Shown: positions 1 through 10,345 of the stretch, in pieces | How the letters are laid out: every line of letters starts with the position of its first letter | Numbering within the stretch: position 1 is the stretch's first letter | Assembly: GCA_947179485.1 (NCBI GenBank) | Contig: OX359250.1 | Span: 11,514,539 to 11,578,538, forward strand | Source: Allacma fusca | Lineage: Eukaryota > Arthropoda > Collembola > Symphypleona > Sminthuridae | Length of the DNA: 64,000 bases | Direction of reading: 5' to 3' | Made by a program: the position numbers and the translations under genes | The notes under the pieces: generated by a model | The model's input: the letters and a program-made list of their open reading frames with translations, nothing else | Databases searched by the model: none | What the model was told of the DNA's origin: nothing

Positions 1-769
1 GTCATTGGTAATAATAATCATCATAGATGATCATAGCGTGCGTTTCACTGGTCGTGCTACAATTGCAACTACATTTGTTAACTTTGTGGAACTCCCCTTA
101 TCTATGCTCAATCCACACCTCATTTATTGCAACCTTGCCACACGTTTCGACACTTCGTGTCCTGGCTACTAAGCTCAGTGATCTCAAACCAGAACCAATA
201 ATAATTTGTTTGAAATTATATTTTAGAAATTGGAGTAGAAGCTTTCCGGATAATATCGTAACTGTTTCCCTCCACCCCGATGACCTCATCAGTGCACCTC
301 ACGTGTACAGGTACTACCCGGGTATTTGGATACGGTATAGGTCAATGCTATTTAAAATTTTGTGTACCCAAACTGAATGGACAAGTTTTGTGTAGAGCAA
401 AATTCCAATTATTATTGGGCAAATTTATGGGTATCTGCAGGTACAGGTACGTAATATTGAAAAAGATACAGGTACCAACATTCAGGCATTAGATACAAGG
501 AAAAGGTACAGTTTTGTGCTATAATCACATTGGGGTGCAGATCCAGGTACAGGTATCTCATTATAGTACCCACGAGGTGTGAGGTGGAGTAGACCACATA
601 GTTTGCCCTGTTGATATTTTTGAAAATTTGATTCTTTCTCACTTTTGTTCCTGACACTGAATTGCTTCCAAACTTCCTGTCCATACTGTAATCACCGCTC
701 ATGCCCAAACTCTCAACGTACAGATCTGTCAGATGGCTTCCTGGAGCGCCCAAAATTTCCTAAACAAAT
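1..769. other. Unannotated sequence left of the troponin C units
   Basis: No gene is recognised here. The open frames present (the longest about 120 codons, 27-395 +) show no domain, signal peptide or repeat that I recognise, and both strands are open over overlapping intervals, so I treat them as chance. The stretch is AT-rich and contains the AGGTAC motif cluster listed separately. Confidence 0.6.
304..555. repeat. Degenerate cluster of AGGTAC / ACAGGTAC motifs
   Basis: ACAGGTAC-like words recur at about 304-314, 438-450, 467-476, 502-510 and 543-555, two of them in immediate tandem (CAGGTACAGGTAC). Spacing is irregular and the words lie in otherwise unrelated AT-rich sequence. This could be an eroded minisatellite or the tail of a mobile element. 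I cannot assign a family. Confidence 0.35.
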
Positions 770-946
770 AAGACAGCCTGGCTTTTTTATGCATAACGCA
801 AGTAAAATTAAGAATTCCCTATAACCTTTCTCAAGACCTTGCTGGGCTACAATAATTGTTTACATACATAGAAAATAAGCAAAGGAGAAGCAGATGGTGT
901 GTACTTTGTAAATACTTTCTACAGAAAAAAAAACACTTCCTTTTTT

Positions 947-2976
947 TTACAAAACCATATTCATTTTCGAGAGATTGAATTTAGTCATCATTTCCATGAA
1001 TTCTCCATATTCAAATTGTGTAATTATTACTTTTAACCCCATCAGTACTAGGAAAACATTTTCCCTTAATTATTCAATAATTATTATTGGAAGTTTTTAA
1101 AGAATCACTTATCCATAAACAACGAAATGTTGTTACTTCAGCTTTAAATTTTAGAAATATAATTACACGTGTATTGAAAACTTAACCTAAATATTGAGGG
1201 GCGAATCACATACGAGCATATTTGTCATATTGAAAAGCAAGGTGAAAGAAATAATTTAAAAATGTAAATAAAAGTTTACACACAATAAAATACATAATTA
1301 AGCCATGAAACTATCCAATGGGAGAGTTAAACTATCTGAAAAAACGCCCCATCAAAATCAACAGTTCCGGAACCATCACCGTCAAGCTCTTCAATCAAGC
1401 CGTGTCAGCAATAGAAAGTTGCTCGTCAAGCTCACGAAGAATTTCTCTCAAGTAAGTAGTCTAGTTGAAACCGTTTCCTGTTTGAACACAGAGAAAACTG
1501 TTCTAAAAAACTATGTACAGCTTAGTACTTGCTTTTATTTTCTCTGCAAACATTGAAAAGGAAAACACGAAGTCGCGCATCCTCACTTAGTTTTTAAAGT
1601 CTGTTCTAAAATTGAACACACGTATCATGTTGTTAGCTTTCTACTTTTCAAACTGTTCTGTTCTAACTATTTCCAGTTGTCATTGTGCAATCGCTGTGTT
1701 GACACTTTCATCCCTCAACCCGCGCTCTTGTTCTCAACTCATTTCAAACAGTTTTTTAAACTGTGGAAACAACACAAACGTATAATTTTTTGTGCCATTG
1801 GAAATTCTCAAATTGTAAATCTGTTTTGATATCAAAGAAGTGTACAATCAAGACTTTCCTGTGATTATAAATTGCTGATTATTTGAAAAAGTTTTGATTT
1901 AAAAAGAGCTGAACAAATTTGACTACTCTAAATACGTTGTTTTTGCAAAAATAGTCATACTTATTTTACATAACATAAGAAGTATAATCTGTTAGGCTAT
2001 GATACTCCCTAGAATTTCGTATTGAATTTAAAAATAAAAATTGCGTCAAATAATCTCATACCACCTGAAAAGAAGTCTACTTGCTCGTCCTTGCTGAAGT
2101 CTAAATTTAGTTCAGTGCTTAGATTAAGGTGTGTGTGTGTGGACTTCCATGCCCCTGGGAAAATCTACGATCATAAAAAAATCTCTGGTAAAATATACAA
2201 ATGTGAGATTTAAATAGAAGATGAGTTCCTCAGCATGTAGGGATACCTACGATAATGCATACTAGCTCCATTCGGATACAAAATGTAGACCAAAGACTTT
2301 CCATTTGGCAATCCCGTCGACATTTAAATTGCTTTCGGGGTAACAAGCATAACGTTCGGAGAGAAATGTGGGCAACGTACCTTCCGTATCGTAAAGACGG
2401 AAGGCTTCTTTAAGCTCTTCTTCTGAAGAGATTGAGCATCTTCCTCCACACTGAAGTTAGACGATCATCTTAGCAATCTGCGCGGATCCTTTTAGTGAGA
2501 CGTTCAGTCATAAATCACTATGGTTTTCATTAGCTAAATATATATACGCCTTCTCGACCCTATTTGAATTTCTTAGCTAAACATTTCATTCTATAAAACA
2601 TATTTAAAAATATTTTCCATATACACTTTTATCTTCTTTTATTAAAATGTTTATGAATACTATGCTCCTCCCTTTAGAATATATTCGCGAAATGAGTTAT
2701 AATAATTATAAGTAATTATTACGCAATGCAACAATTTACAGTCAACAGAGGCATCAAAAACTGAACCTGTAAAAACTAAATTAGAGCATCAATACTTAAG
2801 TTTCGGTAAATTATTACTCATACTCGTCTCTACATTTTCATTAGCTTACATTACATTAGCTTATAAATTATAAGAATGCTTATAAAGAATCTGTACCAAT
2901 AATAGTATTGTTATACTCTAATCATCTTCATCGACTTCAGCAACGAGTTCCCTCAATGTCTGCTCAATGAACGGAA
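947..2976 (-). pseudogene. Troponin C pseudogene (exons 6, 5, 4 and half of exon 3 remain)
   Basis: Four relic exons align to the intact gene at 6117-8919. Exon 3 remnant, about 2923-2976: only the 3' half survives (helix before and start of EF-hand II), and its donor GT has become AT. Exon 4 remnant, 2381-2488: 108 nt instead of 120, with frame-disrupting indels and an in-frame TAA. The end encoding [10 protein letters not shown] is still legible. Exon 5 remnant, 1350-1477: 128 nt instead of 132, with a 4-bp deletion, an early TAG (Asn-Gly-Phe-Asn-stop), and a donor changed from GT to GG. Exon 6 remnant, about 977-1002: FMEMMT is preserved but the stop is lost, so the frame runs on to a TAA at 947-949. 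No copy of exon 2 was found, and a possible exon 1 relic near 3560 lacks the ATG. No functional protein can be made. It is a relic of tandem duplication and not a processed copy, because introns are retained. Confidence 0.9.
2129..2141. repeat. (GT)n microsatellite in pseudogene intron 4
   Basis: A run of GT dinucleotides sits at the same relative position as the longer GT run at 7203-7220 in the intact copy. The microsatellite therefore predates the duplication. Confidence 0.85.
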
Positions 2977-3757
2977 AATTTGGAAGTTGCTGAAATTATG
3001 TCAGGAAGGTCAGAAACTCAGTAATAGTGTTGGGAATGTATTAAATAGTTTTTAAAAAAAACGTAGAAGGGAAGAAAACATTCAGTTGTGCAGATTTCTA
3101 GTAAATTTTCTTACATATTTAAAAAAAATTGTTTCATCCCGCTGTCTCACAAAGTCTTGATACAGTGGTCAAGCAAATAGAATAACGTCAGGATATTTTT
3201 GGAAAAATTGAAAGTTTCTTAAAAAGTTTTCTTCAAAAATAAAAATTGACGCTCGTTTTGCAGACTCTCCACCAATCAAGAGATAGGATACCTTCCTGGG
3301 TACTTTCTTACAAAATTTGTCAGAAAATTATCACAAGAATTTATAGCAATTTTGATTCACTTCCCCTTAAAAACAGTGATTTTTGGAAACAAAAATTCTA
3401 TTCATCCGCACTAAGGTTTTTCAGTGCCGAACTTCTATTTAACACACTGTTTAATAATTATTACATAATTCATATTCCGTTTATTGGTAGTTGCGGGTCG
3501 AAATCCAACGTTGAACAGATAGGTCAGAAAGACTGCCTAATTTGAGGGCATTAGGTGTTTATTTACCTGTGGCAGATGACTGAGATCCTAGTTCTCGTCA
3601 TCGCTCAAATTAGATTGACCTGAGATTTCAGTTAAGAAACAGCGCTATAGTTGATGGCAGAACGAGTCTCAGAATTAAGTGAAAATGTTCTGAATTTCTC
3701 GCAAGAACCCCGACAAATGAACGAAAAATACTACACGCTGAGGTCCTTCATGTGTAC

Positions 3758-3767
3758 TTATTTTTAG
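3758..3767 (-). promoter_or_regulatory. MEF2-like site upstream of the troponin C pseudogene
   Basis: The minus strand reads CTAAAAATAA, a full match to the MEF2 consensus YTAWWWWTAR. It is the paralogous position of the site at 9128-9137. The sequence matching the core promoter of the intact copy is not recognisable beside it. Confidence 0.45.
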
Positions 3768-4560
3768 ACACGAACTTATTTCCGTGAAACTCATCTCTGT
3801 CCTTGTCGTATTCTGTTTCTGCCCTTACTTCCCTGACCATTTGTGTTTCCATAATAATAATAACTTTTCGAGAGAATTTTACATTTAAGAGGCAAAGATT
3901 ACAGTAGACTAGACTTCACCTGTATTATGGTAAAGAGAAACACAGAAGGAAAGATTACGAGGGTTTAGACATTTCAAGAGAAAAAGACTAACTGTCAACC
4001 CTCATGATGTTGGGGAAATAGAGACTGTGGAATGAAAAATGAATTTTCTCATGACAAATTAGCAGTCAATACACATTTAAAACCTAAAAGGTTGATTGAC
4101 AAGCTAGAATTTCTACAATAATTACTGAACACTGAGTAATTAGTAATAAAATGGTTTGGTATCATTTTGCATAACACAAATACAATAATTAGAATTCCCG
4201 GTAAGATTTCTTCAGAGCGATTTTGCTGGGCTACAGCGTACATGAAAGTTGGCTCGAGGAAGCATATGTTGTGTAATTTGCAAATGTTTTTCTACAGAAA
4301 TAAACGCACGAAGTTCGTTTTTGGAACTATGCCATTACAAGATTTTGCCGCAGGAAGGTTGGACGAACCACGACTTGCTGATAGCTGCTTATCATCTAAA
4401 CTTTCATTTGTCATTTATTTTTTATGAACATTGCTTTCTTCCATGCGCAGAGTTTTAGAATTTTCCACTTGTGGAAAACGTTCAAGCAAGACAAGTCATT
4501 TTAGCAGTTACCGGACGCTTCAAACAGAAATACTTCGACAACTTAAGAACCCGTCAATCA

Positions 4561-5869
4561 ATTGAAGTGCTCAAAATAATAAATTATTACGAAGATGCTT
4601 TTTTTACTGATTCGCAAAAATTATAATTGTTTAGAAGATTGTATTCAATGATAGTATTACGCAATGGCCACTATATAGCTATTAACAGCCTCGACTCCAT
4701 CCTGCTGTGACGGCCATAACTGGCGTCACCCTACTCACAGCCTCAAATTAAATGGAAAAATGATTTTTCCTACTATTTTATTTAATACTATTTAAATAAA
4801 ATTTTTTGTAATTTACATTTTAAAAATGTATGCAATAAAACAACACTTTTATATATACGAATACTACAATCATTATAGTCTGAAATTACTGTTAATAATG
4901 CAAATAATTAAGAATTATTGCTGAAACTGTTACTAACAATAAGAGTATCGCATTAGTTGTAAGTATTAATTTCATCTTCTGAAAATCGTCAGTGTTAGTT
5001 GAATTGAAAGTAGAGCGCCAATCTTAATCCATCAAGCGTAATCCATAATCCCATATCCATAATATTAAGAAAAAAGGTGCATATGTTATGTATGTATTTA
5101 CATTTGAACTGGAATGATTTCGATTTAATTGTAATGCTTTTAAAATTTTTGAATTCCTACTTTGCGTTTTCTTCGTCTGTACCCAGTATCAAAAGCAGAT
5201 GTTATCTCGTGTTGGGTGCAAAGCATTTTTATTTTGCGACAATTGGGAGACAAATATGTTTTTTTAAATTTTAGCTTATACCTAGTGTTTTTTAAAAGGC
5301 AAAATTTCCGTTCCAATACAATCCCGGGTTTGCTCTTTTTCGTCAGACATTAGTGTTTTGATCCAGCGAGATCAAATTTTGAAAATTCTGTAAGAAAATT
5401 AGAAAATAGGAGAAGTAGCTATTTTTCACTTCACTTTGGATCTTTCGAAAAGGTAAGGTGAACACGAAGGATTTTTCCTGTACCTCACGGGTTTTCCCAT
5501 GGGCTAGATAGTTAGAAAATGAAATGAATGAACTACCCTGTCCAAGTAGTAGTCTCAATAGCGCATGAAATATTTAAGTTTTAAAAATTGCAAATGAAGC
5601 ATTTTTATATTATAAGAAATAAAATAAAATGGCAAATCGCAATCATGTTTACCAAAACTATTGTGTGTTCGTGTTCACATACTCGTGCAGACAAGAAATA
5701 TTTTCCTTTTGTTTACCGTCTTAATATTAGAAGGCGTGTTTCAGGTACAAAATTGGAGACACGAAAAGAGTCTTAAAAATGAAAATTCCTAATAATATCT
5801 GTATTAGCCTATATACCAAGTTGAAAATACCCTGAAGATGCAAAAAACTTCACAATGAATGTGTTGTTT
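4561..5869. other. Spacer between the two troponin C units; nothing recognised
   Basis: This is AT-rich sequence with short open frames only (all under about 75 codons) on both strands. None resembles a known family to me. There is no tRNA, satellite or transposon end that I can support. Confidence 0.6.
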
Positions 5870-5966
5870 TATATTATGTATGTGTTTTTGTACAGAAATA
5901 AATGCAACAAGTTCGTTTTTGGAACCATGTCAGTGCAATCACACATTTGTTTCTTTACATTCCGTA

Positions 5967-5972
5967 TTTATT
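5967..5972 (-). promoter_or_regulatory. Candidate polyadenylation signal AATAAA of troponin C
   Basis: AATAAA on the minus strand, about 145 nt downstream of the stop codon at 6117-6119. It is the best-placed signal of this type after the stop. No downstream GU-rich element was verified. Confidence 0.5.
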
Positions 5973-6116
5973 GCCGAGAGTTGAATTTAAACCGAATCAA
6001 TTTTTAAATGTCAATCAATAATTTAATTAGAAATGAACATAACGCAAGATTCTCAAGGTAAATTACAGATTTTTCATTCGCTGATCCTCACGTACAAACA
6101 ACTTCGCCGACTCCAC

Positions 6117-8919
6117 TTAACCAGTCATCATTTCCATGAATTCTGAAATGTTTCAAATTACACATTTTTAATTGACAATCAGTACTGTGAAAACAATCGC
6201 CTTTTTATCTTCCCAACAAATAATTTGAAGATTTTAAAGAATCATTTATCCATAAACTACGAAATATTGCGACTTCAGCTTTAAATTTTAGAAATATATA
6301 AGAATATTGATAGGCAAATCACATACGAACATATTTGTCTTACTGAAAAGCAACATGAAAGAAATCATTTAAAATAATGTCAGTAAATATTTTCACCCAA
6401 TAAAATACATAAATATGACAGGAAAATATCTTATGGGAGAGTTAAACTAACTGAAAAAACGCACCATCAAAATCAACAGTTCCGGAACCGTCACCGTCAA
6501 TTTCTTCAATCATGCCGTCCAAGTCAGCATTAGAAAGTTGATCGTCAAGCTCACGAAGAATTTCCTTTAAGCAAGTGGTCGGGATGTAACCGTTTCCTGT
6601 TTGAACATAGAGAAAACTGTTCTAAAAAACTATGTACAGCTTAGTGTGTGCTTTTATTTTCTCTGATAACATTGAATGGAAGAGTAAATAGACGCGCATC
6701 CGCACTTAGTTTTTAAAGTTTGTTCTGAATTGAACACACGTTTCATGTTGTTAGCTTTCTATTTTAAAAACTGTTCTGTTCTAAATTTTTCCAGTCGTCA
6801 TTTAGCAGCCGCTGTGTTTTCAACCCTCAACCCGCGCTCTTGTTCTAAACGAATTTCAAACAGCTTTTTAAACTAGATAGAAAGTGTGGCGTTGCGAAGT
6901 CCAGATATTATTTTTGTTTGGGATTTCGAAAAAAGTGTTCTTGGTGATTGTTTAACAAAATTTCATTTGAACAAAATTAGTTTAAAAAGGGTTGAAAACG
7001 AATGTCTAAAACCAAATGCGTTTATTTTGCAAACGCATTTGTACACCTTTTACATAACAAGGAGTATAATTAATCTGTTAGGTTAAGAATTTTGTATTGC
7101 ATTTAAAAATAAAAAGTATATCAAATAAGCTCTCATTACCTAAAAAGGATAATTTGGCTCTTTCTTCCTGAAACCTAAATTTAGTTCTCTGTTTAGCTGA
7201 GGGTGCGTGTGTGTGTGTGTACTTACATGTCCCTGGGAAAATCCACGATAGTAAAAAAATCTCTAATAAAATATACAAATGTGGGATTTAAATAGAAGAT
7301 GAGTTGCTGAGCATGTACGGATACCTACGATAATATATACTAGCTCCATTCGGATACAAAATGTAGACCAAAGACTTTCCGTTTGGCAATCCCGTCCACA
7401 TTTAAATTGCTTGCGAGAAAATACACACAAACGTTGGAGAGAAAATGTGGGCAACGTACCTTCCTTATCGTAAAGACGGAAGGCTTCTTTAAGTTCCTTC
7501 TGAAGAGATTCAGCATCTTCCTCTACGATGAACTTAGAGGCGAGCGTCACGAATTCCGTAAACTCAATCTGCCCGGATCCTTTTACCAAACATTCAACCA
7601 CATTCTCGAATCACAATGGGTTTCAATATTCAGCTATAAGTCACCTCCATAGCTTTCTTAGCGAAATATGTAATTTTTAAAAACATTAAAAAATATCTTC
7701 AACATTTGTAAAACTTTTATCTTGTTCTATTAAAATATTTTTGTATAACAAAATTACTCCTACTTTTGCAAATACAATATTCTCTCAATGAGGCATACTT
7801 TTAGCACAGCAGCTTCAGTCTTCACTTTTGATGTAATAATTTTAATTTCGTTAAATAAGTGTGCTTCTGAAATTCCACTGTTCTAACTACTAATCTATAC
7901 ATAGCAATGTTCTAACCATCCTCATCGACTTCAGCAATGAGTTCCCTCAATGTCTGCTCAATAAAGGGTTGACCCATGATTCTCAGGATGGTTCCAACCA
8001 TTTCAGGGGTGATGTAGCCTCTGCCTTGGGCAAAGCTGTCGAAGGCCTTCTGCAAGACTAAAACAAATAACTTAACATTTTAAAAGTTTCTAACTGGATA
8101 ATTTTAAAACGCTATTATTAATATTATTATTATTAATTGAGATTTCAGCTCATTCCTTGTGCACGTAAAAGTCCCAATAGGAAAGTTGTATAAAATTGGA
8201 AAAGAAATTGAGAGAATACAGACATTGTACACGTGTGACAGGAAAAATGAATATTTGTAACTTACTGGCAATTTGTTCCTTGTCCAGCTCATCCTATAAA
8301 AGATAAATCAAATGGGAACATTATAATAGGGAATAGCTTCGAATTGTCAACGGTCTTCAAGAGCGTAACGTAGTGTTGAGCAGACGAGATTTATAGGCCT
8401 CACTAATTCTGATTGTGAGAGGTTGGGATATCAGTAATAGAGACGATTTGGGAGAAGTCCCCCACTAAGCAGTCAGCAGTGGGGGTACTTGCCTACAGGT
8501 GGGTAAAAATATTCAGCTTCCTGGGTTTTTGAAACATTTTTAGTCATACTTTTATCTTTAGATTTGCACGCCAGGGTGTGTACAGCATTCATACCTGCTA
8601 ATGCTTTCCTGGGTGTAAGAGTTCGGCTTAAAATATCAAAGAAATATTGTAGCAATTAAGAATTAGAAAGCTGATTAATTACCCATCTGTTGCTGATCAA
8701 AGAGTTCCCACCCGCTATTTCAATTAGTTTTGCCCGACGTTGAAAATCAGTGAGTGCACTGTATAATTTTGACAAAGCAATTTACAATTTAGTTAAGTCT
8801 CCCGAGAGCCCTCCCGAACTCTCGCTATTGCTGGGTTCCCGTCCTCCCTGCCTCCGGACTTTCCCACTCACTAAAATTAGTGAGACCCGTCATTTATGTT
8901 GACAAATATTACTTACCAT
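6117..8919 (-). CDS. Troponin C, six exons, 149 aa
   Basis: Calcium sensor of the thin-filament troponin complex; it relieves troponin I inhibition in striated muscle when Ca2+ binds. Coding exons (minus strand): 8919-8917 (ATG only), 8293-8266, 8057-7917, 7579-7460, 6596-6465, 6142-6117. All five introns (623, 208, 337, 863 and 322 nt) are GT-AG and all are phase 1 except the first, which is phase 0. The exon sum is 450 nt including TAA. The protein starts [10 protein letters not shown], has four EF-hand units, and ends FMEMMTG. EF-II (D55-E66) and EF-IV (D131-E142) keep all ligand positions. EF-I (about residues 20-30) has no acidic ligands and looks one residue short. EF-III (95-106) has Cys at position 12 where Glu is needed. 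That two-site pattern (II and IV) is typical of arthropod troponin C. The start is supported by the context CGCCATGG and by the ATG lying directly before a GTAAGT donor. I do not assign an isoform. Calmodulin is excluded by length and by the degenerate sites I and III. Confidence 0.94.
7203..7220. repeat. (GT)n microsatellite in troponin C intron 4
   Basis: A GT dinucleotide run with one GC interruption, paralogous to 2129-2141 and longer than it. Confidence 0.9.
8113..8136. repeat. (ATT)n microsatellite in troponin C intron 2
   Basis: An imperfect run of ATT/ATTA trinucleotides lying inside intron 2, between exons 8057-7917 and 8293-8266. Confidence 0.8.
8456..8489. other. GC-rich inverted repeat in troponin C intron 1
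   Basis: The left arm CCCCCACT (8459-8466) and right arm AGTGGGGG (8478-8485) are perfect 8-bp complements around an 11-nt loop. The pairing can extend by AGT/ACT past a single-base bulge. It is unusual in an AT-rich intron. A second, weaker pair (CGAGAG / CTCTCG, 8803-8824) lies nearer exon 1. It may be a structural element of the pre-mRNA or a remnant of a small mobile element. Confidence 0.5.
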
Positions 8920-9040
8920 GGCGATAGTTGTTTGGGAGACTAAGAGTTTAAGAATTAAACGAAAATGTTCTGAGTCGCCCGCAAGAAATCCGACGAATGA
9001 ACGAGAATTTGTTGGAGTCTGCAGTAACACACCGGCAAAT

Positions 9041-9069
9041 ACTGAGAAATTCCACTTTTCCCTTTTATT
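9041..9069 (-). promoter_or_regulatory. Candidate core promoter of troponin C (TATA-like box plus initiator)
   Basis: On the minus strand ATAAAAGGG (9061-9069) is followed about 25 bp later by TCAGT (9041-9045), which matches the arthropod initiator consensus. The predicted +1 A is at 9043, giving a 5' UTR of about 124 nt to the ATG at 8919. The spacing is slightly shorter than usual for a TATA box. A further non-coding exon upstream cannot be excluded. Confidence 0.4.
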
Positions 9070-9127
9070 GCTCCAGATAGGAGGAAGCAGTATAATTACA
9101 AGCTGGGCTGAGGCGCTTTATTTCTGC

Positions 9128-9137
9128 TTATTTTTAG
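9128..9137 (-). promoter_or_regulatory. MEF2-like site upstream of troponin C
   Basis: The minus strand reads CTAAAAATAA, a full match to YTAWWWWTAR, the consensus bound by MEF2, which activates troponin C genes in insect muscle. It lies about 210 bp upstream of the ATG and about 85 bp upstream of the proposed start site. The same motif is retained at 3758-3767 in the duplicated unit. Confidence 0.5.
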
Positions 9138-10345
9138 ACGTGATTTTATTTCCGCTGAACTCATCCCTATCCTTGTCATAATCTGTTTTTGCCCTTATTT
9201 CCCATACTAAAATTATAATATCACAGTACCCCCGAAAGGGACTCCCGCTCCTCCATGCGCCTGCTTCCTTCACATTCTTATTTAACTCCGTTTGCCTTGT
9301 AAATTGTAGTGTCTTTTATTGAAAATCGTAGTAAGCGAGTTATATTTCTTTACTTACAACTCCATTTCCCTTTTAATACCTGGGGTTACCACCGGTGTAG
9401 TTTTAACAGCTAGCAGAGATAATGGTAGCCAAGTAATTCTTATAGTACTAAAATGTACATCTGCAAGTCATCTACAGCTGTAGGTAGAAGTTTCAAATTG
9501 GTATACTGTACAGAAAAAAATTTTACTTTTGCATCAGCTGCGTTTTCTGTGTCACTATCATAATACTTTTCAGAGAATTTTACGTTTCGTATTTAGTCAA
9601 TGATAACATTGGACTGGATACATGCTGTTCGTCTTATTGGAAAGCAAAACGAAGAGGGGAATATCACGAGCATTGGCACATTTTAAGAGAAAGAATTTAA
9701 CTGTCAATCCTTCTGTTGTTGGGGAAATAGGGGCTACGAAATGAAAAATGGAATTTATCACGACAAATTGACAGTCAATGCGCATGGAAAGCCTAATGGG
9801 TTGATTGACAAGCTAGAATTTATACAATTGAACACTGAAGGATAGAACAGAATGTTAGTAATTATTAGTTATAAAATGAACATACAAGACAGCCTGGGAT
9901 TCATAATACATAATCCAAGTGCAATCAAGAATTTCTTTTGAGTTTCTTCAGGGTAATCTGGCTGAGTTACAACTGTTTAAATGAAAATGGTCCGAGGAAG
10001 CAGATGTGTAATTTGCAAATATATTTACACAGAAATAAACGTAAGAAGTTCGTATTTGGAACTATGCCATTACAAGATTTCGCCAGGAAGGTTGGACAAA
10101 CCATGACGTGGTGACGGCTGCTGATCACCTTAACTAAACATTTCATTTGTCATTTATTTGCATGAATATGACTTTCCTTTCATCCGCAGGCAGAGTTTTG
10201 GAATTTTCCACTGGTGGAAATGCTCATCAAATCATGTTAACACTTGAACGCTCGAAACAGAGATTTTTAAATAACTTTGTGGAAGTGACCAAAAGATTTT
10301 TTCTCCCCAAACTCGTATCTGTTTTCAAAAACTTTTTAAAATAAC

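Larger units (their letters stand above)
770..4560 (-). repeat. Decayed tandem unit 1 of the troponin C duplication
   Basis: This segment is homologous in order and orientation to about 5870-10300. Matches include exon 5 (1350-1477 against 6465-6596), intron 4 with its GT microsatellite (about 1980-2380 against 7070-7460), exon 4 (2381-2488 against 7460-7579), the end of exon 3 (2923-2975 against 7917-7970), and upstream flank (about 3690-4560 against 8930-10300). Offsets of about 5.0-5.1 kb over the exons, rising to about 5.7 kb in the far flank, give the unit size. Divergence is substantial and includes indels. The part matching intron 1, exon 2 and most of intron 2 (about 2980-3560) is not recognisable. 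A fragment matching the far upstream flank also precedes exon 6 (about 770-945 against 9890-10070), as expected if the units were once contiguous head-to-tail copies. Confidence 0.85.
5870..10345 (-). repeat. Intact tandem unit 2 of the troponin C duplication
   Basis: Head-to-tail paralogue of the segment at 770-4560. Its left end (about 5870-5940) carries a short relic matching the far upstream flank at about 10005-10080 (ACAGAAATAAA followed by AAGTTCGT and TTTGGAAC). Each unit therefore once continued into the flank of another, which implies at least three units or unit fragments in the original array. It contains the whole functional troponin C gene. Confidence 0.8.

Noticed and set aside
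27..395. 122-codon open frame on the plus strand at the left end
   Set aside because: No recognisable domain or composition of a secreted or membrane protein. The antisense strand is also open over part of it, and no conserved copy is present in the duplicated units.
1748..1764. Hairpin ACAGTTT-TTT-AAACTGT in pseudogene intron 4
   Set aside because: A short AT-rich inverted repeat that is not preserved in the paralogous intron near 6855; probably chance.
3555..3575. Relic of troponin C exon 1 (TTTACCTGTGGCAGATG against TTACCATGGCGATAG)
   Set aside because: The position is right and the donor is partly similar, but the match is too short and the ATG is absent, so I do not annotate it as an exon.
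8478..9240. Possible mobile element with GGGGGTACT inverted ends (8481 and about 9231) enclosing the first exon of troponin C
   Set aside because: Only about 9 bp match, no target-site duplication could be seen, and the interval contains the functional exon and promoter. Chance similarity is more likely.
10147..10344. 65-codon open frame upstream of troponin C
   Set aside because: The paralogous sequence at about 4430-4600 does not keep this frame, and no domain is recognisable. It is better read as duplicated flank.
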